A stretch of DNA of 38,668 nt from Flavobacterium sp. FEMGT703F (GTDB lineage Bacteria; Bacteroidota; Bacteroidia; Flavobacteriales; Flavobacteriaceae), in the NCBI GenBank assembly GCA_002786385.1, contig PGCN01000021.1, forward strand, positions 1 through 38,668. The letters run 5' to 3'. The position numbers and the translations under genes were made by a program. The notes beneath the pieces are model-generated. The model was not told the DNA's origin and searched no databases. It saw nothing but the letters and a program-made list of their open reading frames with translations. Below are positions 24,803 through 32,690 of the stretch, piece by piece. Within the stretch, counting starts at the first letter, position 1, and each line of letters opens with the position of its first letter.

Positions 24803-26743
24803 TTATTTTTCTTGTAAGATGATGGTTTCCCCGTAAGCCGATTTTAATTTTTTAACTGTTTCGTTCCACAGTGCAAAATCTTTTTTCTCCAACATGATTT
24901 TTTTGGTTTCCAAAGTGGCTTTCATTTCCACCGTGTTGCCTTGTAGTTGATAGGTTATTTGTCCTTTAATGAGGTCATTGTCTATTTCAAAATTCTTCGG
25001 AACGTATTTAACGCTGTAGGCATTGGGAATAAGGCAAGTGACTGAAGACACAAATTGATTGAGGAAATCGAAGTCGAAGTTGGCTTCGCGGTCTTTTTCT
25101 AAATTCGATTTTTCGTAGTATTTGTCGAAGGTCAAATTCAGGTATAATTCCTTGTCTACTTTTACGATATAATTTTCGATATTAAAATCGTAACCCACTT
25201 CATAGGGTTTGTCGCGGTCTTTCAGGTTGGCCTCACAATAGTCGTTTAAGGTAAACTTGTTATTGCCTTTTAAAACCAAGCTTTTGATCATTTCAAAACG
25301 GGTTTTGTTGGCGGCATCGCCCAATTGCCCTAGGGTGTTAGTGCGGTTGTATCCGGAGATTTGCAGCCAACCCGAGCCGGAGATTTTTTCGTTTTGGATG
25401 TTGATCACCACTGCATCTCTAATTTGATTTTTGACCGGTGCGGTAATCGGCACTTTTACAATTTGGTATTGGCTGCCGTTGTACAACAGCGCTTCTTTGT
25501 CTTGGATAAAGGCCGAAGGCAATCCGTAAGCCGTTTCTTGGTCGGTGGCATCCAGGAAAATATATTCCGAGCCTTTTTTATACACCGCTATCATGTGATC
25601 GGTAGTAGAAGGCGTAGCCACTTCGCTGAAGGAATACGGAATGTTGCGCGTGCCAATCCAAGCCAAATATACATTGGTAATGCCTGCGTATTTCGCCATA
25701 GCCGAAATGATACTCGCCATGTCTTTGCAATCGCCAAACTTGCGTTCGTTGACCAAGGCCGCTTCACGCGGAATAAATCCTTCGTAACCGTTTTCGAAGG
25801 CAATGTATTTGATGTTGTCTTTTACCCAATAGAAAATGGCTTTTACTTTTTCTTCTTCCGAAGTTTTATTTGACGTAATGTTTTGCGAGATTTCCTTTAA
25901 GGCAGCGTCTTCCTTAGTGTTGAGGTTTTCTACAAAACTGCTGTAGTAGGTGTACATGCGTTGGATATCGCCTAAAAGTGTCACTTTGTTTTTGTCGGCG
26001 GTATAATCTTCTATGTAAAAAATAAGATGCGGCACACTGTACAAGATGCTGGGTGCATTGCCTTCAAACTTGAATGGTTTACCATCGGTTAAAGTCCATT
26101 GGTAAATTGTATAGTCTTTCTTTTCGATTTTGTTAAACGCAATCAAATGGTTCGGGTCGTTAAACAATTTAAAGCCGATGTTGACATTTTTATCGACTTT
26201 GATTTCCAGTCTCGAATTTTTCACCGGCAGTACTTCGCCGAAGATGAACTTGTGCAGCAAATTCGGATCGGTGAACTCGGTGGAGTATTCGTATACTTTT
26301 TTGGCGCCGGCTTCTAAGTTAGGGAACGACAATTGTTTGGTTTTTACATCGTCGTGAAATACCGAGCCGCCTCGGGATTGTTTCTCCAAGGCTTGGGTGA
26401 CTTTGATTTTCTTTTCTTTGCCGCCGTTAGAAACCACGGTATAGGCATCGTAGGAAAGCAGTTTGACAAAATCGGAATACGAAAAACTCTCTTTGTTATT
26501 TTGGATGCCGTTGTCGGAAAGGATCATCGATTCGTATTGGTTGTCTTGAATCACCTTTAGCTTCTTATCTACTATGCTGATGGAGTAGGAAGTGGCATTG
26601 TTGACAATCAATTCGTTGTAATCGGGGTATTGTTTTTTGTACGTTTCGAAATTGTTTTGGGCGAATAAGGCCACCGAACTCAGTACGGCAGCCCCGGTTA
26701 GTATCGCTTTATTTGATAACGTCCACCAAATAGTCTGAGTCAT
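24803..26743 (-). CDS. DUF3857 and transglutaminase-like secreted protein
   Basis: The protein has 646 residues. An N-terminal signal (ILTGAAVLSSVALFAQ) is followed by a DUF3857 domain (about 60-230) and a transglutaminase-like core (about 285-405). A catalytic triad is visible: Cys339 in KFGDCKDMASI, His383 in TTDHMIAVY and Asp398 in IFLDATDQE. The remaining 240 residues are beta-rich. Family members act on peptide or protein amides or are of unknown role; no substrate is claimed. Its start overlaps the end of the upstream MORN gene by 35 bases. No closer ATG exists after the overlap that keeps the signal peptide. Confidence 0.9.
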   Translation of the reverse strand: MTQTIWWTLSNKAILTGAAVLSSVALFAQNNFETYKKQYPDYNELIVNNATSYSISIVDKKLKVIQDNQYESMILSDNGIQNNKESFSYSDFVKLLSYDAYTVVSNGGKEKKIKVTQALEKQSRGGSVFHDDVKTKQLSFPNLEAGAKKVYEYSTEFTDPNLLHKFIFGEVLPVKNSRLEIKVDKNVNIGFKLFNDPNHLIAFNKIEKKDYTIYQWTLTDGKPFKFEGNAPSILYSVPHLIFYIEDYTADKNKVTLLGDIQRMYTYYSSFVENLNTKEDAALKEISQNITSNKTSEEEKVKAIFYWVKDNIKYIAFENGYEGFIPREAALVNERKFGDCKDMASIISAMAKYAGITNVYLAWIGTRNIPYSFSEVATPSTTDHMIAVYKKGSEYIFLDATDQETAYGLPSAFIQDKEALLYNGSQYQIVKVPITAPVKNQIRDAVVINIQNEKISGSGWLQISGYNRTNTLGQLGDAANKTRFEMIKSLVLKGNNKFTLNDYCEANLKDRDKPYEVGYDFNIENYIVKVDKELYLNLTFDKYYEKSNLEKDREANFDFDFLNQFVSSVTCLIPNAYSVKYVPKNFEIDNDLIKGQITYQLQGNTVEMKATLETKKIMLEKKDFALWNETVKKLKSAYGETIILQEK

Positions 26744-29700
26744 ATTTTTTAGTTAAGGTTAACACACCGTTGGTAAAGATTTGTGTTTTACCGTGTAATT
26801 CGTCGTTTTTGTACTCGGCTTTAATCCAAGGTTTTCCGTCTTCTTTAAAGTATTCCTGTACGCCTTCGTAATCATTGCTCACAAAGTGCTCTTTCAAGTA
26901 GATGTTGCCATTGGCGTAGTATTCGATACGGTCGTTGTGCACTACATCGTCTTTGTAGAAGGCTTTGTATTCCGGTTTGCCTTGGTCGTTGTTGATGAAA
27001 AACGCACCTTCTTTGTTGCCTTTGTTGAAGGTAATTTGCAAGGCTATTTTTCCGTTCGGATAGTTAGAAGTAAGTGTTCCGGTTTCGTTTACTATTATCA
27101 CTTTCTCGCTCAACTCGCCTGTTTTCGATTTTTTAAGATAGTATTGCGGTGCATCATCCAGGAAGAAGATCGTCATTAATGGTTCTCCTTTTAGATTGTA
27201 ATAGGTGAAGTCGCCTTCTTTTACATCGTTTTGTTGGTTGTACTCATACATTTTCGATTTGTTGTGATAGTAGCGAATGGTTTTGCCGTTTTCCACCCCA
27301 AAGTTGTATTCCGAAGTAATTTTTAAGTGCCCTGTTAAGTCGTAGTTTTTAGACACCCCATTGATTAAGCCGTTGTAGTACGATTGTTCCAATAAAATGG
27401 TGTCATTCGGACCGTACTCTTTGTACACGTTGACTGCTGCTCCACATTTGTATTCCCCTTCAACCATAGGCTTGTTGAACTTGTCTTTGCGGTTGTATTT
27501 GCCGTCGAGGTAGCCGTTTTTAATTTCGAATACCGAAGTGTAGGCACCGTTGTTCATGCTGTGGTTTACGGTCCCCGATTTGTGGTCGTAGGCTATTGAA
27601 GTGGCTATTTCGCCTTTTTCATTATAATAGTCTGTTGATAAAGTGATGTTGCGGTACATGTTGTCTACCATCATCAATTGGCCTGATTGCGAGAAAGTAC
27701 GGCGTTCGCCTTCCAATTCGTCTTCATCGTAGAAACCGTCGTTTAACACACTGCCATCAGAATAAAACACTTTGTACGGTCCGTTTAGATTGCCGTTGCG
27801 GTAGTTGTAAATTCTTCTCAAACCACGGTCGTTGTATACCTCATTGCGCCCTTGTAACGTATCTTTTGCGTAGTAGCTGATGGAATTGAGTAAGCCGTTT
27901 TTACTGTAATTTTTAGTGATGCCTTCTCTTTCGCCTTTAATGAAAGCCGTTTCCGTTTCCGGTTTACCTGAAGCCGTTTGGAATTTCCATTGGCCGTTTC
28001 TTCTGCCTTTTTCGAAAGCACCGGTAGCGACTACTTTGCCGTCGAGGGTTTTGATTTCGAATGATTTTCGGGCTAAGTTGATTTCGGTAGGTTTACCATT
28101 GTCGCGGCTGTATTGGCGGATGAGTTTGATTTCTTTCGAATTGAACACTTCGTCATAATACTTTTCTCCGGAAGGGTTAAAGTAGGTGGTAGCCATTAGC
28201 TCGCCTTTCTCGTTATAGGTTGATTCCCCCGATTTTACGCCGGTCGCATAGTATTCCGCTGAAGCACTTACTTTGCCGTTGGTGTATACAAATTCCTCTT
28301 CCAGCTTCCCGTTAGTGTGGTATTTTTTGAAAGAACCTACCACTTTTCCGGTTTTGTATTCTGCTTCTTCTTGTATGGCATTTGGTCCGTAAAATTTGGT
28401 GTATTTGCCTTCCAGCTCACCGTTTTTATAAGTTTCTGTCGAGGCTAAGTCGCCCGCTTTGTTGTAGCTGTTGTATACGCCTTCCAGTTTTCCGTTAGCG
28501 TACGAACTTTCGGTTTTTTTAGTACCTGTTGGATAATAGCAAGTAAGCGTGCCATTGATTTCTCCATTGGTAAACGTTCCGTCGCAGTTGATGCCGCCGG
28601 CTATGTGGTAAGACGTTGATTTGCCGTCGAGTACATCGTCTTTGTAGTTTTCTTCTAAACTCAAACTGCCGCTAGGGTAATACACGGTGCGTTTGCCGTT
28701 TCGTTTGCCGTTGGCATAGTTTTTCTCTTCGTATATTTTGCCTTCTTCGTTGTAGTATTTTTGCAAGCCGTTCAACTCGTCGTTGGCAAATTGTAGTTCG
28801 CCGTCAAGGTTTTCAAATTCGTTTAAGAGTTTGAATTTGCCTTCTTTCTTGCCGTTTACCACACTTCCGATTAGGTTAGGAACGCCATCATTTACATAAA
28901 TGATCACCTCTTTGTCTTCTCCGAATAAGTTCATTTTTCTGCGGGCAAAAACACTCCAGAAGTCTTTGGCGATGTAATCTTCGCTGAATTGCAATATTTT
29001 CTTTTTCTGGGCTAATAAACTTTTACCCAATTCTTCTTCCAAGCCCATTAAGATGTAGTAGCTGAAACCTTCGATTTGTTTGCTGTCGGCCACCGATTTC
29101 AACCAAGGCAAGTAAGTGGTTTCAAAAAAACCGTCGCCCATTTTGTGCATTTGGGTGTATTCTAACACGGCTTGTACTTGGCGTGTTACTACATCGTCTA
29201 TTTTGGCTTGGATTTTATAGGCGCTGCGCAAAGGCAATTGGTTGCGTAGGATGGTTTCCAACTCTTCAAAGTTATCGCCCGATTTGGAAAACACTATTTT
29301 GCTTTTCTCCATGTAGTTTTCGCCCATTTTGGCGTTGAGTTTGAACACGGCATTTTTGGCAAACTTTCCGGTAGGCGAAATCATTAGGTAGGAGAGTAGC
29401 GCCATGCTGCCTTCGGCAATTTTTCCATTCTCTAAAGCCACGGAACCTAACAAATAATGCGATGAGGCGCTGTTGGGATTATTGGCTATGATGTTTTTTA
29501 AAATATCGACACACTCTTGTACTTTTTTGGCGCGGTAATACAAAACGGCCAAGTTGTATTGGTGGTTGGTGTTGTTGGGAATGAATTGCAAGCCTTCTTT
29601 GAATATTTTTTCGGCTTCATTATATTTTTCAGCATCGCTTAGATAGCTGCCGTACAAGGTGTAGAGTGTAGGGAGTTTTTTCATCCACTTGGTTTTGTAC

Positions 29701-29963
29701 AGCTTTTCGAAATGTGCTTTTAATTCTGTTTTCTTTTCTTGGGCAGAGAGTGTTAAAGCCATTTCGTATTGCGCGGTACCGTATTCAGGATCTAAGGCAT
29801 CTACCTTTTGGAATTCGGCCATAGCGGCCTCGTATTTTTCTTCTTCGTATAACTGAATACCTTTTTGTACAAAGGCTTTACCATTATAAACGGCGGCGTA
29901 ATCGGTTTGGGCACTTAGGGAAGTTGCGGCCGTGAAAGCCAGTGCGATAAAGAGTTTTTTCAT
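26709..29963 (-). CDS. Large secreted TPR and MORN-repeat protein
   Basis: The protein has 1084 residues. A signal peptide (MKKLFIALAFTAATSLSAQ) is followed by tetratricopeptide-like repeats to about residue 220 (FVQKGIQLYEEEKYEAAMAEFQKVDALDP, EAEKIFKEGLQFIPNN, ASSHYLLGSVALENGKIAEG). From about 360 to the end there are many copies of a roughly 23-residue MORN-like unit of the form G-x4-Y-x3-G-x4-E-x2-Y-x2-G-x3-G, for example NGKRNGKRTVYYPSGSLSLEENYKDDVLDGK. These are also named YwqK-type repeats. It probably acts as a periplasmic or surface scaffold. The two DUF3857 genes follow in the same operon, so a joint function is likely but unknown. Confidence 0.9.
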   Translation of the reverse strand: MKKLFIALAFTAATSLSAQTDYAAVYNGKAFVQKGIQLYEEEKYEAAMAEFQKVDALDPEYGTAQYEMALTLSAQEKKTELKAHFEKLYKTKWMKKLPTLYTLYGSYLSDAEKYNEAEKIFKEGLQFIPNNTNHQYNLAVLYYRAKKVQECVDILKNIIANNPNSASSHYLLGSVALENGKIAEGSMALLSYLMISPTGKFAKNAVFKLNAKMGENYMEKSKIVFSKSGDNFEELETILRNQLPLRSAYKIQAKIDDVVTRQVQAVLEYTQMHKMGDGFFETTYLPWLKSVADSKQIEGFSYYILMGLEEELGKSLLAQKKKILQFSEDYIAKDFWSVFARRKMNLFGEDKEVIIYVNDGVPNLIGSVVNGKKEGKFKLLNEFENLDGELQFANDELNGLQKYYNEEGKIYEEKNYANGKRNGKRTVYYPSGSLSLEENYKDDVLDGKSTSYHIAGGINCDGTFTNGEINGTLTCYYPTGTKKTESSYANGKLEGVYNSYNKAGDLASTETYKNGELEGKYTKFYGPNAIQEEAEYKTGKVVGSFKKYHTNGKLEEEFVYTNGKVSASAEYYATGVKSGESTYNEKGELMATTYFNPSGEKYYDEVFNSKEIKLIRQYSRDNGKPTEINLARKSFEIKTLDGKVVATGAFEKGRRNGQWKFQTASGKPETETAFIKGEREGITKNYSKNGLLNSISYYAKDTLQGRNEVYNDRGLRRIYNYRNGNLNGPYKVFYSDGSVLNDGFYDEDELEGERRTFSQSGQLMMVDNMYRNITLSTDYYNEKGEIATSIAYDHKSGTVNHSMNNGAYTSVFEIKNGYLDGKYNRKDKFNKPMVEGEYKCGAAVNVYKEYGPNDTILLEQSYYNGLINGVSKNYDLTGHLKITSEYNFGVENGKTIRYYHNKSKMYEYNQQNDVKEGDFTYYNLKGEPLMTIFFLDDAPQYYLKKSKTGELSEKVIIVNETGTLTSNYPNGKIALQITFNKGNKEGAFFINNDQGKPEYKAFYKDDVVHNDRIEYYANGNIYLKEHFVSNDYEGVQEYFKEDGKPWIKAEYKNDELHGKTQIFTNGVLTLTKKYDSDYLVDVIK

Positions 29964-29987
29964 ATTGTTTTACTAGGTTGGAATGAC

Positions 29988-29995
29988 CAAATATA
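29988..29995 (-). promoter_or_regulatory. -7 element (TATATTTG) of the MORN-DUF3857 operon
   Basis: The minus strand reads TATATTTG, an exact TAnnTTTG match, 24 bases before the ATG at 29963. A TTTTTGG lies further upstream, about 24 bases away, slightly more than the usual -33 spacing. Confidence 0.45.
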
Positions 29996-30422
29996 GTATA
30001 AATAGTTGTCAGAAAAAACCAAAAATATTTAAGGGTGTATTTTTATGGAATCCCTACTGCAATTAAGTATTACAGGCTGGTAAGTATGGGAAATGTTGCA
30101 TATTGCCTTTTTTGTTGTATTTATAGCAATTAATTGGCTTGTTGCGACCATCATTGCTAAACAGGGTATGTTTTGGTAAAGTATTCCTGTGGTAAGGAGG
30201 GAGGAATGATGAATTATGAATTGTGAATTAGGATTAAGGATAATGGGGCTTTTTTTAAATACGTCAAGAAGTATTGATAACACAACGGTTCTCGATTAGC
30301 TTCGCTCAATTCGGCTTCGCCTCGTGTCATTTTTTTATTCCGTTTCACTCCATAAAAAACCACTCGAACTGACGGAAATAGTACTACTAACAAAACCTAT
30401 TCAAAAGACAGGTTCTCGATAC

Positions 30423-30476
30423 GTCACTTCGAGTAATTTTAAAAGTTAAAAGCGGCAGCTTTTGAGTTTTAGAATT
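30423..30476. repeat. Hairpin repeat Y, copy A
   Basis: The flank GTCACTTCGAGTAA is followed by a stem whose arms are 30435-30453 and 30458-30476 (19 bp: 16 Watson-Crick, 2 G-T, 1 mismatch) around the four-base loop GGCA closed by C-G. Confidence 0.8.
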
Positions 30477-30608
30477 GTATTGAGAAGCTATATCAACACA
30501 ACGGTTCTCGATACATTTTTTTATTCCACTGCGTTCCACAAAAAAACACTCGAACTGACGGGAGTAGTAGTCATTTAGAACCCTATTTTAAACATAACGT
30601 CCTCGTTA

Positions 30609-30662
30609 CGTCACTTCGAGTGATTTTACAAAGTGAAAACGATAGTTTTTGCTTTGTAAAAT
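30609..30662. repeat. Hairpin repeat Y, copy B
   Basis: The flank GTCACTTCGAGTG is followed by a stem with arms 30623-30640 and 30645-30662 (18 bp: 16 Watson-Crick, 2 G-T) around loop GATA closed by C-G. The 3-prime flank (30668-30704) is shared with copy D. Confidence 0.85.
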
Positions 30663-30821
30663 TGACCCGAGGCTATAGCCGAATTGAGCGAAGCTAATCG
30701 AGAAGTTTTGTCAACACAACAGTTCTAGCTTACGCTCAGTTAGCCTTAAGCCTCTTGATACTTTTCACTTCGTTACACTCCGTAAAATCACTTGAACTAA
30801 CGGGTATTGTACAAGTTGTTT

Positions 30822-31382
30822 TCAAACAAAGCTTTCCTCAATCACCTTAATCGCCTCCAAAAAGTCAATGCTTTTTACCTCTTCAAAAAAGTCAATTTCC
30901 GTTTCGTGCGGCAGGAAATCTGAGATGATACGCAGGATAAAGTCTTGTGGTTTTTTTAAGTACATGAAGGTATAGTCCTCCATATTGATTACGGTTTGTT
31001 CTGCCAAATCGGTAGTTCGGACGAATTTATCGGAGGTTAGTGAGGCAAGTGTGGCCTGTTTGGTTTTAGGTTCGGTGTACAAAGGTTTGCCATTTTCAAA
31101 TAGGCCTCCTTCGTAGCCGTATAGCGTGGCGTGGGTTATTTCGATGGGCTTCCCGAATTGCAGATGGGCGGGTAAGTTACTTTCTTTGCCTACTATGGCG
31201 GCAAATCCGAGTAAAACGCAAACATCATGTTTGGGTAAATGCATCAGGGCTTTAGCAGTACTTTCTCGGCCGATACCGGATACGATTACTTCGTAGTCAT
31301 TTTGCAAGTTGGGCATTCGAGCCAAAGCATTGAGGGCTTTTTCTTGCTCAATATCCATAGGGGTTAAGAGGATGATTTTCAT
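30822..31382 (-). CDS. Nucleoside phosphorylase / nucleosidase-like protein (short)
   Basis: The protein has 186 residues. Features that recall the purine nucleoside phosphorylase and MTA/SAH nucleosidase fold are an initial strand MKIILLTPMDIEQEKAL, VIVSGIGRESTAKAL, DVCVLLGFAAIVGKE and VINMEDYTFMYL. The last corresponds to the place where these enzymes have VEME for ribose binding; the family acidic residue is kept in NMED. It is shorter than MTA nucleosidase (about 230 residues), so the substrate is uncertain, and futalosine hydrolase-like activity is another option. It is preceded by a run of ten T residues on the plus strand and is probably transcribed alone. Confidence 0.65.
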   Translation of the reverse strand: MKIILLTPMDIEQEKALNALARMPNLQNDYEVIVSGIGRESTAKALMHLPKHDVCVLLGFAAIVGKESNLPAHLQFGKPIEITHATLYGYEGGLFENGKPLYTEPKTKQATLASLTSDKFVRTTDLAEQTVINMEDYTFMYLKKPQDFILRIISDFLPHETEIDFFEEVKSIDFLEAIKVIEESFV

Positions 31383-31414
31383 TTTTTTTTTTGGATTGCC
31401 ATTTTAAACAATTG

Positions 31415-31443
31415 AAAGCCTACTATTTAAGCGGTAGGCCTTT
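31415..31443. terminator. Possible terminator stem after the Tim44-like gene
   Basis: AAAGCCTAC (31415-31423) can pair with GTAGGC followed by CTTT (31434-31443). The T run is short in either direction, so this is weak. The minus-strand Tim44-like gene ends at 31462. Confidence 0.4.
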
Positions 31444-31461
31444 GACTCCAGGTTAGTGATG

Positions 31462-32184
31462 TTAAGCTTTTGCCACCAAGGACTCCGGCACTTCATTCGG
31501 CATTTTGGCTATTTCCAGCGCCATGCTGCCTTCTTGGATGTCGTCGAGTAACCATTGCCCTTCGCTGTATTCCAAGAACCATACATAGTCTAATTCGTCA
31601 TAGCCTTTTTTGCCTTCCACCACTTTTTGGGTCTCGCGGTCGATGAGGTAATCTTCGGCTACTACGGTTATTGCTATGGCGATGCGCGAGTTTTCAAAGT
31701 TGGGCTCTTCGCTGATTTCCAAATACAACGGTCTCACTTTGGTAATGTCTTTGAGACGGGAAATATTTTGTAGGTTTTCTTTTTTCCATCGGTCTAAATA
31801 CACTTCCTGTTGGTTTTGCCAGTACCAATGGTTAACGTATTGTTTTACCTGACTCAAGTCTTCTTCTTGCCAAGCCTGATATACCCTTCTGATGATGTTG
31901 TGAAACTCTTTTTGCAATTGCAACCAATGAAAGGCTTTGTGTTCTTTGCTGAGTTGTGCCAGTATTTTTTTAATCTCACGCGCTTTGCGGTATGCTATCA
32001 AGCGCATGTAGATAATGAGCGGTAGGAAGATCACCGTTAGCAGTATCAAAATTAATTTGCCCCACCAAGTTCTGAAAAAGGCTTTGGCTACCGTGCCGCC
32101 GGGTCCTGCATATACGGGGTCTATGGTGAAACAGATGATGATTAGGGTTAGTACCACTAACCATTCTTTTTTGCTTAGGTTCAT
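31462..32184 (-). CDS. Tim44-like domain membrane protein
   Basis: The protein has 240 residues. An N-terminal hydrophobic segment (about 9-25, possibly a signal) is followed by GPGGTVAKAFFRTWWGKLILILLTVIFLPLIIYMRL, a second membrane helix. The soluble part (about 85-240) has YQAWQEEDLSQVKQYVNHWYWQNQQ and LEYSEGQWLLDDIQEG, which resemble the Tim44-like fold used for membrane tethering or protein binding. It probably pairs with the small membrane protein encoded three bases upstream. The role is unknown in bacteria of this type. Confidence 0.75.
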   Translation of the reverse strand: MNLSKKEWLVVLTLIIICFTIDPVYAGPGGTVAKAFFRTWWGKLILILLTVIFLPLIIYMRLIAYRKAREIKKILAQLSKEHKAFHWLQLQKEFHNIIRRVYQAWQEEDLSQVKQYVNHWYWQNQQEVYLDRWKKENLQNISRLKDITKVRPLYLEISEEPNFENSRIAIAITVVAEDYLIDRETQKVVEGKKGYDELDYVWFLEYSEGQWLLDDIQEGSMALEIAKMPNEVPESLVAKA

Positions 32185-32187
32185 GAC

Positions 32188-32667
32188 TTAGGTATTTAAG
32201 TTGATTATTCGGATTAGGCTAAAAAGTCCCATCAAACAAAGGATGGCAATGTAGCGGTATTGTTTTACCGTATAGTATTTTTTACGCCAAAAATAGATAC
32301 TAAACCCCAAAAAGGCGAGGGTAAAACCGATTAAGAAATAAATTTCAGCCGTATCGTTTTTCAGCACTTGTCCGCTAGGCAATTGGATGGTTTGGACTTC
32401 TTTGGTAAAATAGAGCACCTGTAAAGTAACCTCGTCACCTTCGTTTACTTGGTTGTAAATGGCTTCGGTGAATTGGTCGTTGTTGTTCACAAAATCGATG
32501 GAGTAGGTGGTGTTGCCCAGTTTGGCACTGCGGCTGGTGTGTTTGTACTCGACCACTGTTTCCATTTTTTGGAGCGGTAAAAATTGTTCGGCTAAAGTAA
32601 GTAACCCGGCTATAAAGGGGATTATCAAGGCCGTTTTGGCGAGGGTGTAATATTTTTCGGTGTCCAT
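32188..32667 (-). CDS. DUF3592-like small membrane protein
   Basis: The protein has 159 residues. Membrane helices lie near 10-27 (ALIIPFIAGLLTLAEQFL), 107-125 (IYFLIGFTLAFLGFSIYFW) and 138-155. Between the first and second is a beta-rich extracytoplasmic region (TVVEYKHTSRSAKLGNTTYSIDFVNNNDQF, then EGDEVTLQVLYFTKEVQ) like that of DUF3592 proteins. Its stop is three bases before the Tim44-like gene start, so the two are likely translated together. Confidence 0.65.
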   Translation of the reverse strand: MDTEKYYTLAKTALIIPFIAGLLTLAEQFLPLQKMETVVEYKHTSRSAKLGNTTYSIDFVNNNDQFTEAIYNQVNEGDEVTLQVLYFTKEVQTIQLPSGQVLKNDTAEIYFLIGFTLAFLGFSIYFWRKKYYTVKQYRYIAILCLMGLFSLIRIINLNT

Positions 32668-32690
32668 GTTTTTTTTAGGTGGTAGCGGTG

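Larger units (their letters stand above)
30281..30803. repeat. Composite intergenic repeat cluster: three X elements alternating with two hairpin (Y) elements
   Basis: The 858-base gap between the MORN gene and the nucleosidase-like gene is gene-free. X elements (30281-30375, 30494-30561, 30712-30803) start with CAACACAACGGTTCTCGA or similar and end with ACTCGAACTGACGG. Y hairpins (30423-30476 and 30609-30662) begin ACGTCACTTCGAGTGA. A 28-base inverted identity joins 30289-30324 with 30668-30704. The gap also holds low-complexity AATTATGAATTGTGAATTA at about 30210-30228. The same elements recur at 37.6-37.8 kb and 38.5-38.66 kb. Confidence 0.85.

Noticed and set aside
25361..25873. 170-codon open frame on the plus strand opposite the transglutaminase-like gene
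   Set aside because: It is entirely antisense to a gene with clear catalytic motifs, and the translation has no recognisable features.
30029..30283. 84-codon open frame on the minus strand in the large intergenic region
   Set aside because: It crosses a low-complexity AATTATGAATTGTGAATT stretch and the edge of a repeat element. The protein has no signal, domain or neighbour support.
30281..30803. Remnant of an insertion sequence
   Set aside because: There is no transposase fragment in any frame. The modular hairpins fit a dispersed non-coding repeat better.
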